A stretch of 64,000 bases of DNA. It comes from CAILHX01 sp964511385. Lineage in GTDB: Bacteria; Pseudomonadota; Gammaproteobacteria; Burkholderiales; Methylophilaceae. The translations under genes and the position numbers were made by a program. The notes under the pieces are model-generated. The model was not told the origin of the DNA, did not search any database, and saw only the letters and a list, made by a program, of their open reading frames with translations. The stretch is taken from NCBI GenBank assembly GCA_964511385.1, contig CAZEFE010000012.1, positions 11,813 to 75,812 of the forward strand, given 5' to 3'. Positions 57,137-64,000 of this stretch are shown one piece after another; the stretch's first letter is position 1; each line of letters opens with the position of its first letter.

Positions 57137-58371
57137 AGCGCTTGGTGACGCGTAAAAGCCAATCCATTGTTGCAGCAATGTTGTTGTTGCCGCTGCTGAT
57201 GCCGTGGAATGCGACCGCGATTCATTTTGCCGACCGGCCATCCCGGCTGGAGGCCTTTATCCAGGGCTCTCCGCGCGAGATCGAGGGCTTGTTGGTCAAG
57301 AGCCTGCTGGAAATCACGCAAGGCAAGCTGGACCAGGCGCTGAAGGATGTGGATGCCGTTATTCACGCCGTGCCTAATTTCAAGCTGGCCTACCTGGTGC
57401 GCGGCGACCTGTTGCAGGCCAAGGCGCGCCAGATTTCCGATTTCGGTAGTGCGCCTAATGCGCCCAGCGGGGATATTGCCGATTTCCGCCAGGAGGCGCA
57501 GGTCAGGCTGAGCCGCTATCTTTCGCAAGAAGGTGCGCCGTCGAATCTGGATTATTTGTGGCAACTGGATTCCGCGCAGCAGAACGCCATTGTGGTGGAT
57601 ACGGTGAAATCCCGCATGTACCTGTACCGCAATGCCAACGGCCAGCCGCGCTACGCTGGCGACTACTACGTGACGGTGGGCAAGAACGGCAGCGAAAAGC
57701 AGAAGGAAGGCGACAAGAAAACGCCTTTGGGCGTTTATATTGCCGGTACCAAGCTTGCCAGCAACAAACTCCCCGATTTGTATGGCGCTGCCGCGTACCC
57801 GTTGAATTATCCCAACGAATGGGATCGCCAGCAGGGCAAGAACGGGCACGGGATCTGGCTGCATGGCACGCCCAGCGATACCTATAGCCGCCCGCCGAGA
57901 GCATCGGATGGCTGTGTTGTGCTCACGAACCCGGATATCCAGGGCTTGGCTGAGGTTCTGAAAAACGGCAATACGCCGGTGGTGATCGTTGGCGAGGATG
58001 GTGTTTCTGCGCCGGAACTGGCCCGCCAGAAAGCGGCATTAACGGCTGCGCTGGAGCAGTGGCGGCGGGATTGGCAGCAGCAGCAGACGGAAGCTTACCT
58101 GGCACATTATTCCCGCGATTTTTTTAGCGAAAAAATGGATCTGGCGGCGTGGGCGGCAGAAAAAAGGCGTATTCAGTCGCGTAAATCCAATGTCAGCGTG
58201 AACTTGTCCGAAATCAGCATTTTCCGTTATCCTGATGCTCGCAAGCAAATGGCAGTGGTCAATTTTAACCAGGATTACAAGGCAGACCACTTCACTCACA
58301 AAATGCGCAAGCGCCAGTACTGGGTGCTGGAAAACGGGCGCTGGAAAATTCTGTACGAGGGATCGGCCTGA
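57133..58371 (+). CDS. L,D-transpeptidase (YkuD family) with NTF2-like tail
   Basis: It has 412 residues, GTG start, signal peptide at about 9-30 (SIVAAMLLLPLLMPWNATA). The catalytic YkuD domain (about 155-295) contains KTPLGVYIAG, GIWLHGTP and the active site RASDGCVVL with the essential Cys. The C-terminal NTF2/SnoaL-like domain (about 310-412, RRDWQQQQTEAYLAHYSRDF) resembles that of the upstream TPR protein. It would form 3-3 cross-links or attach proteins to peptidoglycan in the periplasm. Confidence 0.9.
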   Translation: MKRLVTRKSQSIVAAMLLLPLLMPWNATAIHFADRPSRLEAFIQGSPREIEGLLVKSLLEITQGKLDQALKDVDAVIHAVPNFKLAYLVRGDLLQAKARQISDFGSAPNAPSGDIADFRQEAQVRLSRYLSQEGAPSNLDYLWQLDSAQQNAIVVDTVKSRMYLYRNANGQPRYAGDYYVTVGKNGSEKQKEGDKKTPLGVYIAGTKLASNKLPDLYGAAAYPLNYPNEWDRQQGKNGHGIWLHGTPSDTYSRPPRASDGCVVLTNPDIQGLAEVLKNGNTPVVIVGEDGVSAPELARQKAALTAALEQWRRDWQQQQTEAYLAHYSRDFFSEKMDLAAWAAEKRRIQSRKSNVSVNLSEISIFRYPDARKQMAVVNFNQDYKADHFTHKMRKRQYWVLENGRWKILYEGSA

Positions 58372-58395
58372 TCCCTCTCGGAGGGGGAGGCACAG

Positions 58396-59094
58396 ATGTC
58401 GGTTTTTGTCAGATGGGCAAGGGCAGGTGCGTTTGTTGTTGGCCTGATGTGTTGTGGGCCGCTGGGGGCGGTTGAGCAGGCTGCGCTTCAGCAGCACCCG
58501 CAGATTGAAATCGAAACCAGTCGCGGCAGTTTCGTGGTGGAGTTGTATCCCGAAAAGGCGCCGCGCACGGTTGAAAACTTCATGCAGTATGTCAACAGCG
58601 GCTTTTACGCCGGCACCGTATTCCACCGGGCGGTACAGCGTTTTCTGGTGCAGGGCGGGGGGCTGACGGAAGCGCTGGAAGCCAAGCCAACGCTGCCGCC
58701 GATTCCGAATGAATCCGCCAATGGTTTGTCCAACATGCGCGGCACCGTGGCGATGGCGCGGGGCGGGGCGGCGGATAGCGCTACGTCGCAATTTTTCATC
58801 AATCTGGCCGACAATCGCTTCCTGAATTTCTATCGCCCCGAAGCCGGACTGGAAGGGTATACCGTTTTCGGTCGCGTGATACGCGGTCTCGATGTGCTGC
58901 TTGCCATCAGCAACGGCGCGACGACGACCATCGGGAAGTTCAGCAACGTGCCGACAGAGCCGCCGGTGATCCGCTCGGCACGGGTGCTGGAAAATCCGAT
59001 CGTTGCGGAAAATGAACTGCCGGTGATTGAGCCGGAAGCAAAAGAGAAGAAGTCAACATTAGTCAAAAAAGGAAAGAAGCGTGGTAAAACTTAA
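58396..59094 (+). CDS. ppiA: Periplasmic cyclophilin-type peptidyl-prolyl isomerase
   Basis: It has 232 residues with a signal peptide (about 1-28), then the cyclophilin domain: SRGSFVVELYPEKAPRTVEN, FHRAVQRFLVQGGG, MARGGAADSATSQFFINL. A basic tail (KEKKSTLVKKGKKRGKT) follows. It overlaps the cytoplasmic paralogue by 14 nt. Confidence 0.9.
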   Translation: MSVFVRWARAGAFVVGLMCCGPLGAVEQAALQQHPQIEIETSRGSFVVELYPEKAPRTVENFMQYVNSGFYAGTVFHRAVQRFLVQGGGLTEALEAKPTLPPIPNESANGLSNMRGTVAMARGGAADSATSQFFINLADNRFLNFYRPEAGLEGYTVFGRVIRGLDVLLAISNGATTTIGKFSNVPTEPPVIRSARVLENPIVAENELPVIEPEAKEKKSTLVKKGKKRGKT

Positions 59095-59572
59095 AACAAA
59101 CTTTGGTGAAATCGTGATCGAACTGAACGCAGAAAAGGCGCCCGGCACGGTCGCCAATTTTCTGGAATACGTGAACAGCGGTTTTTATAACGGCACGATT
59201 TTCCACCGGGTCATCGACGGGTTCATGATCCAGGGCGGAGGCATGGAGCCGGGCATGAACCAGAAAGCCACCAATGACCCGATTCAGAACGAGGCGGATA
59301 ACGGCCTCGGCAACGAGGCTTACACCATCGCGATGGCGCGGACGCCCAACCCGCATTCGGCATCCAGCCAGTTTTTCATCAACGTATCTGACAACGACTT
59401 CCTGAACTTTTCGGCACCGACCGCGCAAGGCTGGGGTTACTGCGTGTTCGGCAAAGTGGTTGAAGGCACGGACGTTGTAGACAAGATCAAGAAAGTCAAA
59501 ACCGGCAACAAGGCTGGTCATCAGGACGTTCCCGTCGAGGATGTCATCATCGAAACCGCTGAAGTTGTCTGA
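59081..59572 (+). CDS. ppiB: Cytoplasmic cyclophilin-type peptidyl-prolyl isomerase
   Basis: It has 163 residues, GTG start, no signal peptide; MVKLKTNFGEIVIELNAEKA, FHRVIDGFMIQGGGM and SASSQFFINVSDNDFLNF are typical of PpiB. Arrangement periplasmic plus cytoplasmic cyclophilin followed by lpxH is common in Betaproteobacteria. Confidence 0.95.
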   Translation: MVKLKTNFGEIVIELNAEKAPGTVANFLEYVNSGFYNGTIFHRVIDGFMIQGGGMEPGMNQKATNDPIQNEADNGLGNEAYTIAMARTPNPHSASSQFFINVSDNDFLNFSAPTAQGWGYCVFGKVVEGTDVVDKIKKVKTGNKAGHQDVPVEDVIIETAEVV

Positions 59573-60323
59573 TAGCCAAAAGCCGGGCGTGGCGCGCACG
59601 CTGTTCGTTTCAGACTTGCATCTGTGCGAAACGCGCCCGGAAATCACCGATGTTTTCCTGAGGTTTCTGGAGCATACCGCCAAAGGTGCGCAGGCGCTTT
59701 ATATCCTGGGCGACCTGTTTGAGTACTGGGCTGGTGATGATGCGCTGGAAACGGATGCTCACTACCAGCAGGTGGTGAATGGTATCCGGTGTCTGGTGCA
59801 TAGTGGCACCCCGGTGTTGTTCATGCACGGCAACCGCGATTTTTTGGTGGGTGCCGAATTTGCCCGCCAGAGCGGGGCGCAGTTGCTGCCCGAACCGGTG
59901 CAGATTGATCTGTATGGGCGGCAGGCGTTGCTGACGCACGGCGATTTGCTGTGCACGGATGATGTTGAATACCAGGCGTTTCGCCGGCAGGTGCGCGATG
60001 GGCAGTGGCGGCAGGAATTCCTTGCCCAGCCGCTGGCGTTGCGCAACGCCCAGATTCAGGCGTTCCGCCAGCGCAGCGAGCGGGAAAAAGCCTCAAAAAG
60101 CATGGAAATCATGGATGTGAATGCTGGTGCGGTGCTGGATTTTTTGCGTCGGCATGCTTATCCGCCATTGCTTATCCATGGGCACACGCACCGCATGGGG
60201 CGGCACCAGGTTGCCGTTCCGTCTCATGCCGGTTGTGAGCGTATCGTACTTGGCGACTGGTATGACAGCGGAAGCTACCTGGAATGCACGAGCGCCGGCT
60301 GTGGGTTTTTGCCATGCCGGTGA
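59541..60323 (+). CDS. lpxH: UDP-2,3-diacylglucosamine hydrolase
   Basis: Metallophosphoesterase of lipid A synthesis that releases lipid X from UDP-diacylglucosamine. It has 260 residues, starting inside ppiB (32-nt overlap). Metal motifs: FVSDLHL, GDLFEYWAGDD, HGNRDF, THGDLLC and HGHTHR. The CTDDVEYQAFRRQVR block is typical of LpxH. Confidence 0.94.
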   Translation: MSSSKPLKLSDSQKPGVARTLFVSDLHLCETRPEITDVFLRFLEHTAKGAQALYILGDLFEYWAGDDALETDAHYQQVVNGIRCLVHSGTPVLFMHGNRDFLVGAEFARQSGAQLLPEPVQIDLYGRQALLTHGDLLCTDDVEYQAFRRQVRDGQWRQEFLAQPLALRNAQIQAFRQRSEREKASKSMEIMDVNAGAVLDFLRRHAYPPLLIHGHTHRMGRHQVAVPSHAGCERIVLGDWYDSGSYLECTSAGCGFLPCR

Positions 60324-60330
60324 TAGTGCG

Positions 60331-61731
60331 TCACTCGTGGCTTTCTTCGATTCCCAGTTCCTGCACCTTGCGGGTAAGCGTGTTGCGCCCCATGCCCAGC
60401 AGGTGAGCCGCCTCGATGCGGCGGCCGCCGGTGTGGGCTAGCGTCCCGGCAATCAGCGCCCGTTCAAACTGGTGGGTAAGCGATTCCAGGATGTTGGGTT
60501 CGCCGCGCTCCAGCATGCCTGCCAATTCGGCTTCCAGCCCGCTTAGCCAGTCGGTGCTGGCGGCGGGATGTGCGACGTGGTCCTCGCGCAACTCCGGCGG
60601 CAAGTCGGCAACATCGACGTTCTGTCCTGGCGCCATCACGGTTAGCCAGTGGCAGACGTTTTCCAGTTGGCGCACATTGCCGCTCCAACTGAGGGAAGAC
60701 AGGTATTTCAACGCTGCCGGCGCCAGGCTCTTGGGTTCTACACCGAGACTCTGCGCGCTTTGCTGCAGAAAGTGTCGCGCCAGATAGGCGATGTCCTCGC
60801 GCCGTTCACGCAGGGGCGGCAGCCGCAGGCGGATGACGTTGAGCCGATGGAACAGGTCGTCGCGGAATAGCCCTTGTTTGACGCGTTCTTCCAGGTCCTG
60901 GTGGGTGGCGGCGATGATGCGCACATTGACTTTGACCGGCTGGTGCCCGCCGACGCGATAGAACTGCCCGTCGCACAACACGCGTAGCAAACGGGTTTGC
61001 AGGTCGGACGGCATGTCGCCAATTTCATCCAGAAACAACGTGCCGGTATCGGCCTGCTCGAACCTTCCGCGACGCATGGCTTGGGCGCCGGTAAACGCGC
61101 CGCGTTCATGGCCAAACAGCTCGGACTCCAGCAAATCTTTCGGAATGGCGGCGGTATTAATGGCGATGAATGGGTTGTCGGCGCGTGGGCTGTGGCGATG
61201 CAGCGCGCGTGCGACCAGTTCCTTGCCGGTGCCTGATTCGCCATTGATCAAGACCGTGGCGTGGGAGCGGGAGAGCCGGCCAATGGCGCGGAATACTTCC
61301 TGCATGGCAGGGGCCTGGCCGATGATTTCCGGGGTTTCTTCCACTGCCGGGGCGGTGGCGCCTTCGCGCTCGCTTTCTTCCACGGCGCGGCGAATGATGT
61401 CCACGGCCTGGTCCACGTCGAAGGGTTTGGCCAGGTATTCGAATGCCCCGCCCTGGAATGCGGCAACAGCGCTTTCCAGGTCGGAATAGGCGGTCATGAT
61501 GATCACGGGCACTTCGGGCAGTTTTTGCTTGATCGCTTGCAGCAAGTCCAGCCCAGAGCCTCCCGGCATGCGGATGTCGCTCACCACGACTTGCGGTTCC
61601 GAAATTTCCAGTGCGCTTAGCGCTTCGGGTACTGACGAGAACGTTTTGAATGGCATGTCTGTTCTCGCCAGTGCTTTTTCAAACACCCAGCGTATGGATT
61701 TGTCGTCGTCAATAATCCAGATAGGCTTCAT
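60331..61731 (-). CDS. ntrC: Nitrogen regulation response regulator NtrC
   Basis: It has 466 residues: receiver domain (about 1-120; phosphorylated Asp in VVVSDIRMPG), sigma-54 AAA+ domain (about 140-375; Walker A GESGTGKE, GAFTGA loop) and a Fis-type HTH at the C-terminus (AAHLLGMGRNTLTRKVQELG). Activates sigma-54 promoters such as glnA under nitrogen limitation. It overlaps ntrB by 4 nt; its end is 7 bp from the convergent lpxH. Confidence 0.97.
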   Translation of the reverse strand: MKPIWIIDDDKSIRWVFEKALARTDMPFKTFSSVPEALSALEISEPQVVVSDIRMPGGSGLDLLQAIKQKLPEVPVIIMTAYSDLESAVAAFQGGAFEYLAKPFDVDQAVDIIRRAVEESEREGATAPAVEETPEIIGQAPAMQEVFRAIGRLSRSHATVLINGESGTGKELVARALHRHSPRADNPFIAINTAAIPKDLLESELFGHERGAFTGAQAMRRGRFEQADTGTLFLDEIGDMPSDLQTRLLRVLCDGQFYRVGGHQPVKVNVRIIAATHQDLEERVKQGLFRDDLFHRLNVIRLRLPPLRERREDIAYLARHFLQQSAQSLGVEPKSLAPAALKYLSSLSWSGNVRQLENVCHWLTVMAPGQNVDVADLPPELREDHVAHPAASTDWLSGLEAELAGMLERGEPNILESLTHQFERALIAGTLAHTGGRRIEAAHLLGMGRNTLTRKVQELGIEESHE

Positions 61732-62849
61732 TTAGTTTCCTGAGAGTCGTTTTTTTTGGTGGCTGGTGTTGCGGCTTGTTTCATGACGGAACTTTCCACC
61801 GGCAACAAGATGGTAAAGCAGGTTCTGCCCGGCTCGCTTTCGCATTCGATCATGCCGTGATGCTGGGTGATGAAATTCTGCGCCAGCGTCAGCCCCAACC
61901 CGGTGCCGCCATCCCGGCCGGAGACCAGCGGGTAGAAAATGCGTTCGCGGATCGCTTCCGGAATGCCTGGCCCATTGTCAATAATTTGCAGCTTGATCGC
62001 GACGCGATAGCGTTTTTTTGCGAGGGTTACCTGCCGTTCGGCACGCGTTCTCAAGATGATCTCGCCCACTTTCCCGGAGTTGCTCATCGCTTGCACGGCG
62101 TTGCGTGTAATGTTGAGCACGGCCTGGATGAGTTTTTCGCGGTCTCCCACCAGGTCCGGCAGGCTGGTGTCGTAGTCGCGGCGGATGATCAGCGTCTGCG
62201 ACGTTTCCGCCAGCAACAGACTGCGTACGCGCTCGAGCACTTCGTGGATGTTGGTCAGTTCGTACTTGGGTACCTGGTGCGGCGCCAGCAGCCGATCCAT
62301 CAACTGCTGCAGGCGGTCGGCCTCCTTGATGATGACCTGCGTGTATTCGCGCAGCGCCGGCTGCGGCAGTTCGTGTTCCAGCAATTGTGCGGCACCGCGC
62401 AGCCCGCCCAGCGGGTTGCGGATTTCATGTGCCAGGTTGCGCAGCAGTTCGGCGTTGGCCTGCTGCTGGATCAGCATGCGCTCTTCGCGCGCAATACGCA
62501 GTTGCTGGTCCATTTGCTGGAACTCCAGCATCAGGCTGGTGGGGTTGGATTCTATCGGCGTCACCGTGCAGGTAACCGCCAGCGTATGGTGGCGATAAGT
62601 GGTCAGCAGGAACTCATGCTCACGAAACGGGCTGTGCTTCTCCAGGGCATTGTTGACGGCGAGATTCAGCAGGTCGGTGCCGATGAATACCTGATCCAGC
62701 TGCATGCCGCAAATATGGCTGAGGCTGGTAGCAAACATGACCTCTGCTGCCGGATTGGCATAAATCACGCAGCGGTGCTCATCCAGCAGCAACGTGGCGG
62801 TTGCCAGGTATTCGAGTCCGGCGAAAGCTGAAGGGGTGCGCGTCATCAT
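61728..62849 (-). CDS. ntrB: Nitrogen regulation histidine kinase NtrB
   Basis: It has 373 residues: PAS domain (about 10-115), HisKA with the phosphorylated His in NLAHEIRNPLGGLRGA and ATPase domain with N box, DNGPGIPE and GGTGLGLTLAQ. Phosphorylates NtrC and responds to PII. An adjacent second ATG leaves the exact start open by one codon. Confidence 0.97.
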   Translation of the reverse strand: MMTRTPSAFAGLEYLATATLLLDEHRCVIYANPAAEVMFATSLSHICGMQLDQVFIGTDLLNLAVNNALEKHSPFREHEFLLTTYRHHTLAVTCTVTPIESNPTSLMLEFQQMDQQLRIAREERMLIQQQANAELLRNLAHEIRNPLGGLRGAAQLLEHELPQPALREYTQVIIKEADRLQQLMDRLLAPHQVPKYELTNIHEVLERVRSLLLAETSQTLIIRRDYDTSLPDLVGDREKLIQAVLNITRNAVQAMSNSGKVGEIILRTRAERQVTLAKKRYRVAIKLQIIDNGPGIPEAIRERIFYPLVSGRDGGTGLGLTLAQNFITQHHGMIECESEPGRTCFTILLPVESSVMKQAATPATKKNDSQETK

Positions 62850-62896
62850 GGTTCCGCTGAGTTAAGCAAGAGCCAGGCCAGAAACGCCGGTTTTAG

Positions 62897-63295
62897 CTAC
62901 TTGATACCGGAAATTTCTTTTTCCAGCATTTGCACATTCTTTTCATGCAGTGCGATATCGGCTGTTTTTCCCGAGTTTTTGGCTTGTTGCAAGGCGGAAC
63001 GCTCGGCGCTGAGTTCGGCGTCGAGGATTTTGCGTCGGCTGTTGTCGCGTTGCTGCTGGGTGGCGGCGTCGACACGGGGGAAATCCGCGGGTGTCGCGGC
63101 TGTTGTCGCTGGTTTTGTTTTTTTGCCAGGGCTTGCCGGGCTGGGTTCGGCTGAACCGAAGCAAGCGCCTTTTTTGCCATAGCTGAGCGACAGGTTGGAA
63201 ATCATGACCGATTCACCCACTTTGCCGTAGCTGCAGGTTTCCGCCGCAACCGGGCACGTCAGTAGCAAAAGTAATAGGGCGGGCAGCAATTTCAT
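62897..63295 (-). CDS. Exported protein, DUF4124-like
   Basis: It has 132 residues from MKLLPALLLLLLTCPVAAET, a signal peptide; a longer reading is rejected because it runs through the glnA terminator. The mature part is short, with two cysteines (ETCSYG, GACFG), a Pro/Lys-rich linker and a C-terminal coiled coil (about 90-130). DUF4124-type proteins in Betaproteobacteria often stand between glnA and ntrB; the function is unknown. Confidence 0.7.
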   Translation of the reverse strand: MKLLPALLLLLLTCPVAAETCSYGKVGESVMISNLSLSYGKKGACFGSAEPSPASPGKKTKPATTAATPADFPRVDAATQQQRDNSRRKILDAELSAERSALQQAKNSGKTADIALHEKNVQMLEKEISGIK

Positions 63296-63331
63296 GCAGT
63301 AAGTGTAGAGGAGACGGCTGGCAGCAGGCAA

Positions 63332-63361
63332 CAAAAAAGGCGGGTTTCCCCGCCTTTTTTG
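63332..63361 (-). terminator. Intrinsic terminator after glnA
   Basis: CAAAAAAGGCGGG and CCCGCCTTTTTTG around TTTC (A- and T-tracts on both sides). It separates glnA from the gene before ntrB, so ntrBC expression depends on read-through or its own promoter. Confidence 0.93.
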
Positions 63362-63376
63362 CATTGCAGCAAGCGA

Positions 63377-64000
63377 TTAAACGCTGTAGTACATCTGGAA
63401 CTCGATCGGATGCGTCGTCATGCGGATGTTGTTGACTTCTTCCATCTTCAGGGCGATGTAGGCATCGATCCATTCGTTGGAGAACACGCCGCCACGAGTC
63501 AGGAACTCGCGATCCTTGTCCAGTGCGTCCAGAGCTTCGTCCAGGCTGGCGCACACGGTTGGGATCTTTGCATCTTCTTCCGGTGGCAGGTCATACAGGT
63601 TCTTGTCAGCTGCGTCACCTGGGTGGATCTTGTTCTGCACGCCGTCCAGGCCGGCCATCATCAGTGCGGAGAAGGCCAGGTACGGGTTGGCGATCGGGTC
63701 CGGGAAGCGGGTCTCGATACGGCGGGCCTTGTCGGACTGCACGTGCGGCACGCGGATGGATGCGGAGCGGTTCTTGGCGGAGTAAGCCACCTTGACCGGT
63801 GCTTCGTAGTGCGGAACCAGGCGCTTGTAGGAGTTGGTGCCCGGGTTGGTGATGGCGTTCAGCGCCTTCACGTGCTTGATGATGCCGCCAATGTAGTAGA
63901 GCGCGAACTCGGACAGGCCGGCATAGCCGTTGCCTGCGAACAGGTTCTTGCCATCCTTCCAGATCGACTGGTGCACGTGCATGCCGGAACCGTTGTCGCC
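63377..64000 (-). CDS. glnA: Glutamine synthetase type I, 3' part (partial)
   Basis: The last 207 codons are in the window, starting at GDNGSGMHVHQSIWKDGKNL, the active-site segment with the glutamate/ammonia-site residues. The adenylylation Tyr lies in KNLYDLPPEED. The 5' part is outside the window. Followed by a terminator and then the DUF4124-like gene and ntrBC. Confidence 0.97.
   Translation of the reverse strand, partial: GDNGSGMHVHQSIWKDGKNLFAGNGYAGLSEFALYYIGGIIKHVKALNAITNPGTNSYKRLVPHYEAPVKVAYSAKNRSASIRVPHVQSDKARRIETRFPDPIANPYLAFSALMMAGLDGVQNKIHPGDAADKNLYDLPPEEDAKIPTVCASLDEALDALDKDREFLTRGGVFSNEWIDAYIALKMEEVNNIRMTTHPIEFQMYYSV

Noticed and set aside
61776..62831. Long plus-strand frame over ntrB
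   Set aside because: Shadow of ntrB, which has all kinase boxes.

Overview
The window reads as a betaproteobacterial chromosome, probably Nitrosomonadales/Gallionellaceae-like, though I cannot fix the genus without a search. Support: the end of the alpha ribosomal operon (rpsK-rpsD-rpoA-rplQ), class II glyQ/glyS, an lnt-corC-ybeY-phoH-miaB string, and a glnA-ntrB-ntrC cluster of typical betaproteobacterial layout. Protein sequences are uniformly Gram-negative, with lipid A, LPS-heptose and apolipoprotein genes.

Layout. 1-19.4 kb is conserved housekeeping sequence: ribosomal and RNA polymerase genes, Mg2+ and mechanosensitive channels, rpmG/rpmB, dut, coaBC, radC, an acyltransferase, gmhB, glycyl-tRNA synthetase, lnt, mscL and the corC-ybeY-phoH-miaB block. 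At 19.4 kb a tRNA-Arg(CCG) gene carries a 20.6-kb integrated element, bounded by a 51-bp direct repeat (19430-19480 and 40009-40059) with a tyrosine integrase at its right end. 40.1-50.2 kb is chromosome again: a chemoreceptor plus a CheY-like regulator, tRNA-Thr, a clsB/ybhP-like pair, nadA, nudB, a divergent MerR/thiopurine-methyltransferase pair with a textbook 19-bp-spacer MerR promoter, and a PQQ dehydrogenase with an SRPBCC partner and an AraC regulator. 50.2-54.5 kb is a stack of small insertions downstream of a second arginine tRNA, tRNA-Arg(ACG), with two partial copies of the tRNA 3' end left behind. 54.6-64 kb is chromosome: cysS, a TPR protein, an L,D-transpeptidase, two cyclophilins, lpxH, ntrC, ntrB, a DUF4124-type protein and the 3' part of glnA.

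The 20.6-kb element is the most interesting part. It has an integrase, a replication-like winged-helix gene, a ParA/ParG partition pair with ACTC boxes, a probable oriT next to a MobC-like gene and a 1115-residue relaxase-helicase, a Fic protein, a HipBA module with three operator copies, and a nucleoid-associated protein gene overlapping a membrane-protein gene. It lacks a conjugation machine, except that it encodes one full-length DotA/TraY-type inner-membrane protein of the IncI/Dot-Icm (type IVB) secretion family, together with several small unknown genes in the same minus-strand operon. I infer a mobilizable element that uses a helper's type IVB apparatus and supplies its own TraY subunit, conceptually like the TraG/TraN/TraH substitution known from SGI1, but for a different transfer system.

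All calls come from reading the sequence; no database search was run. Gene identities rest on recognisable motifs and lengths; roles proposed for unknown genes are inference and labelled so.
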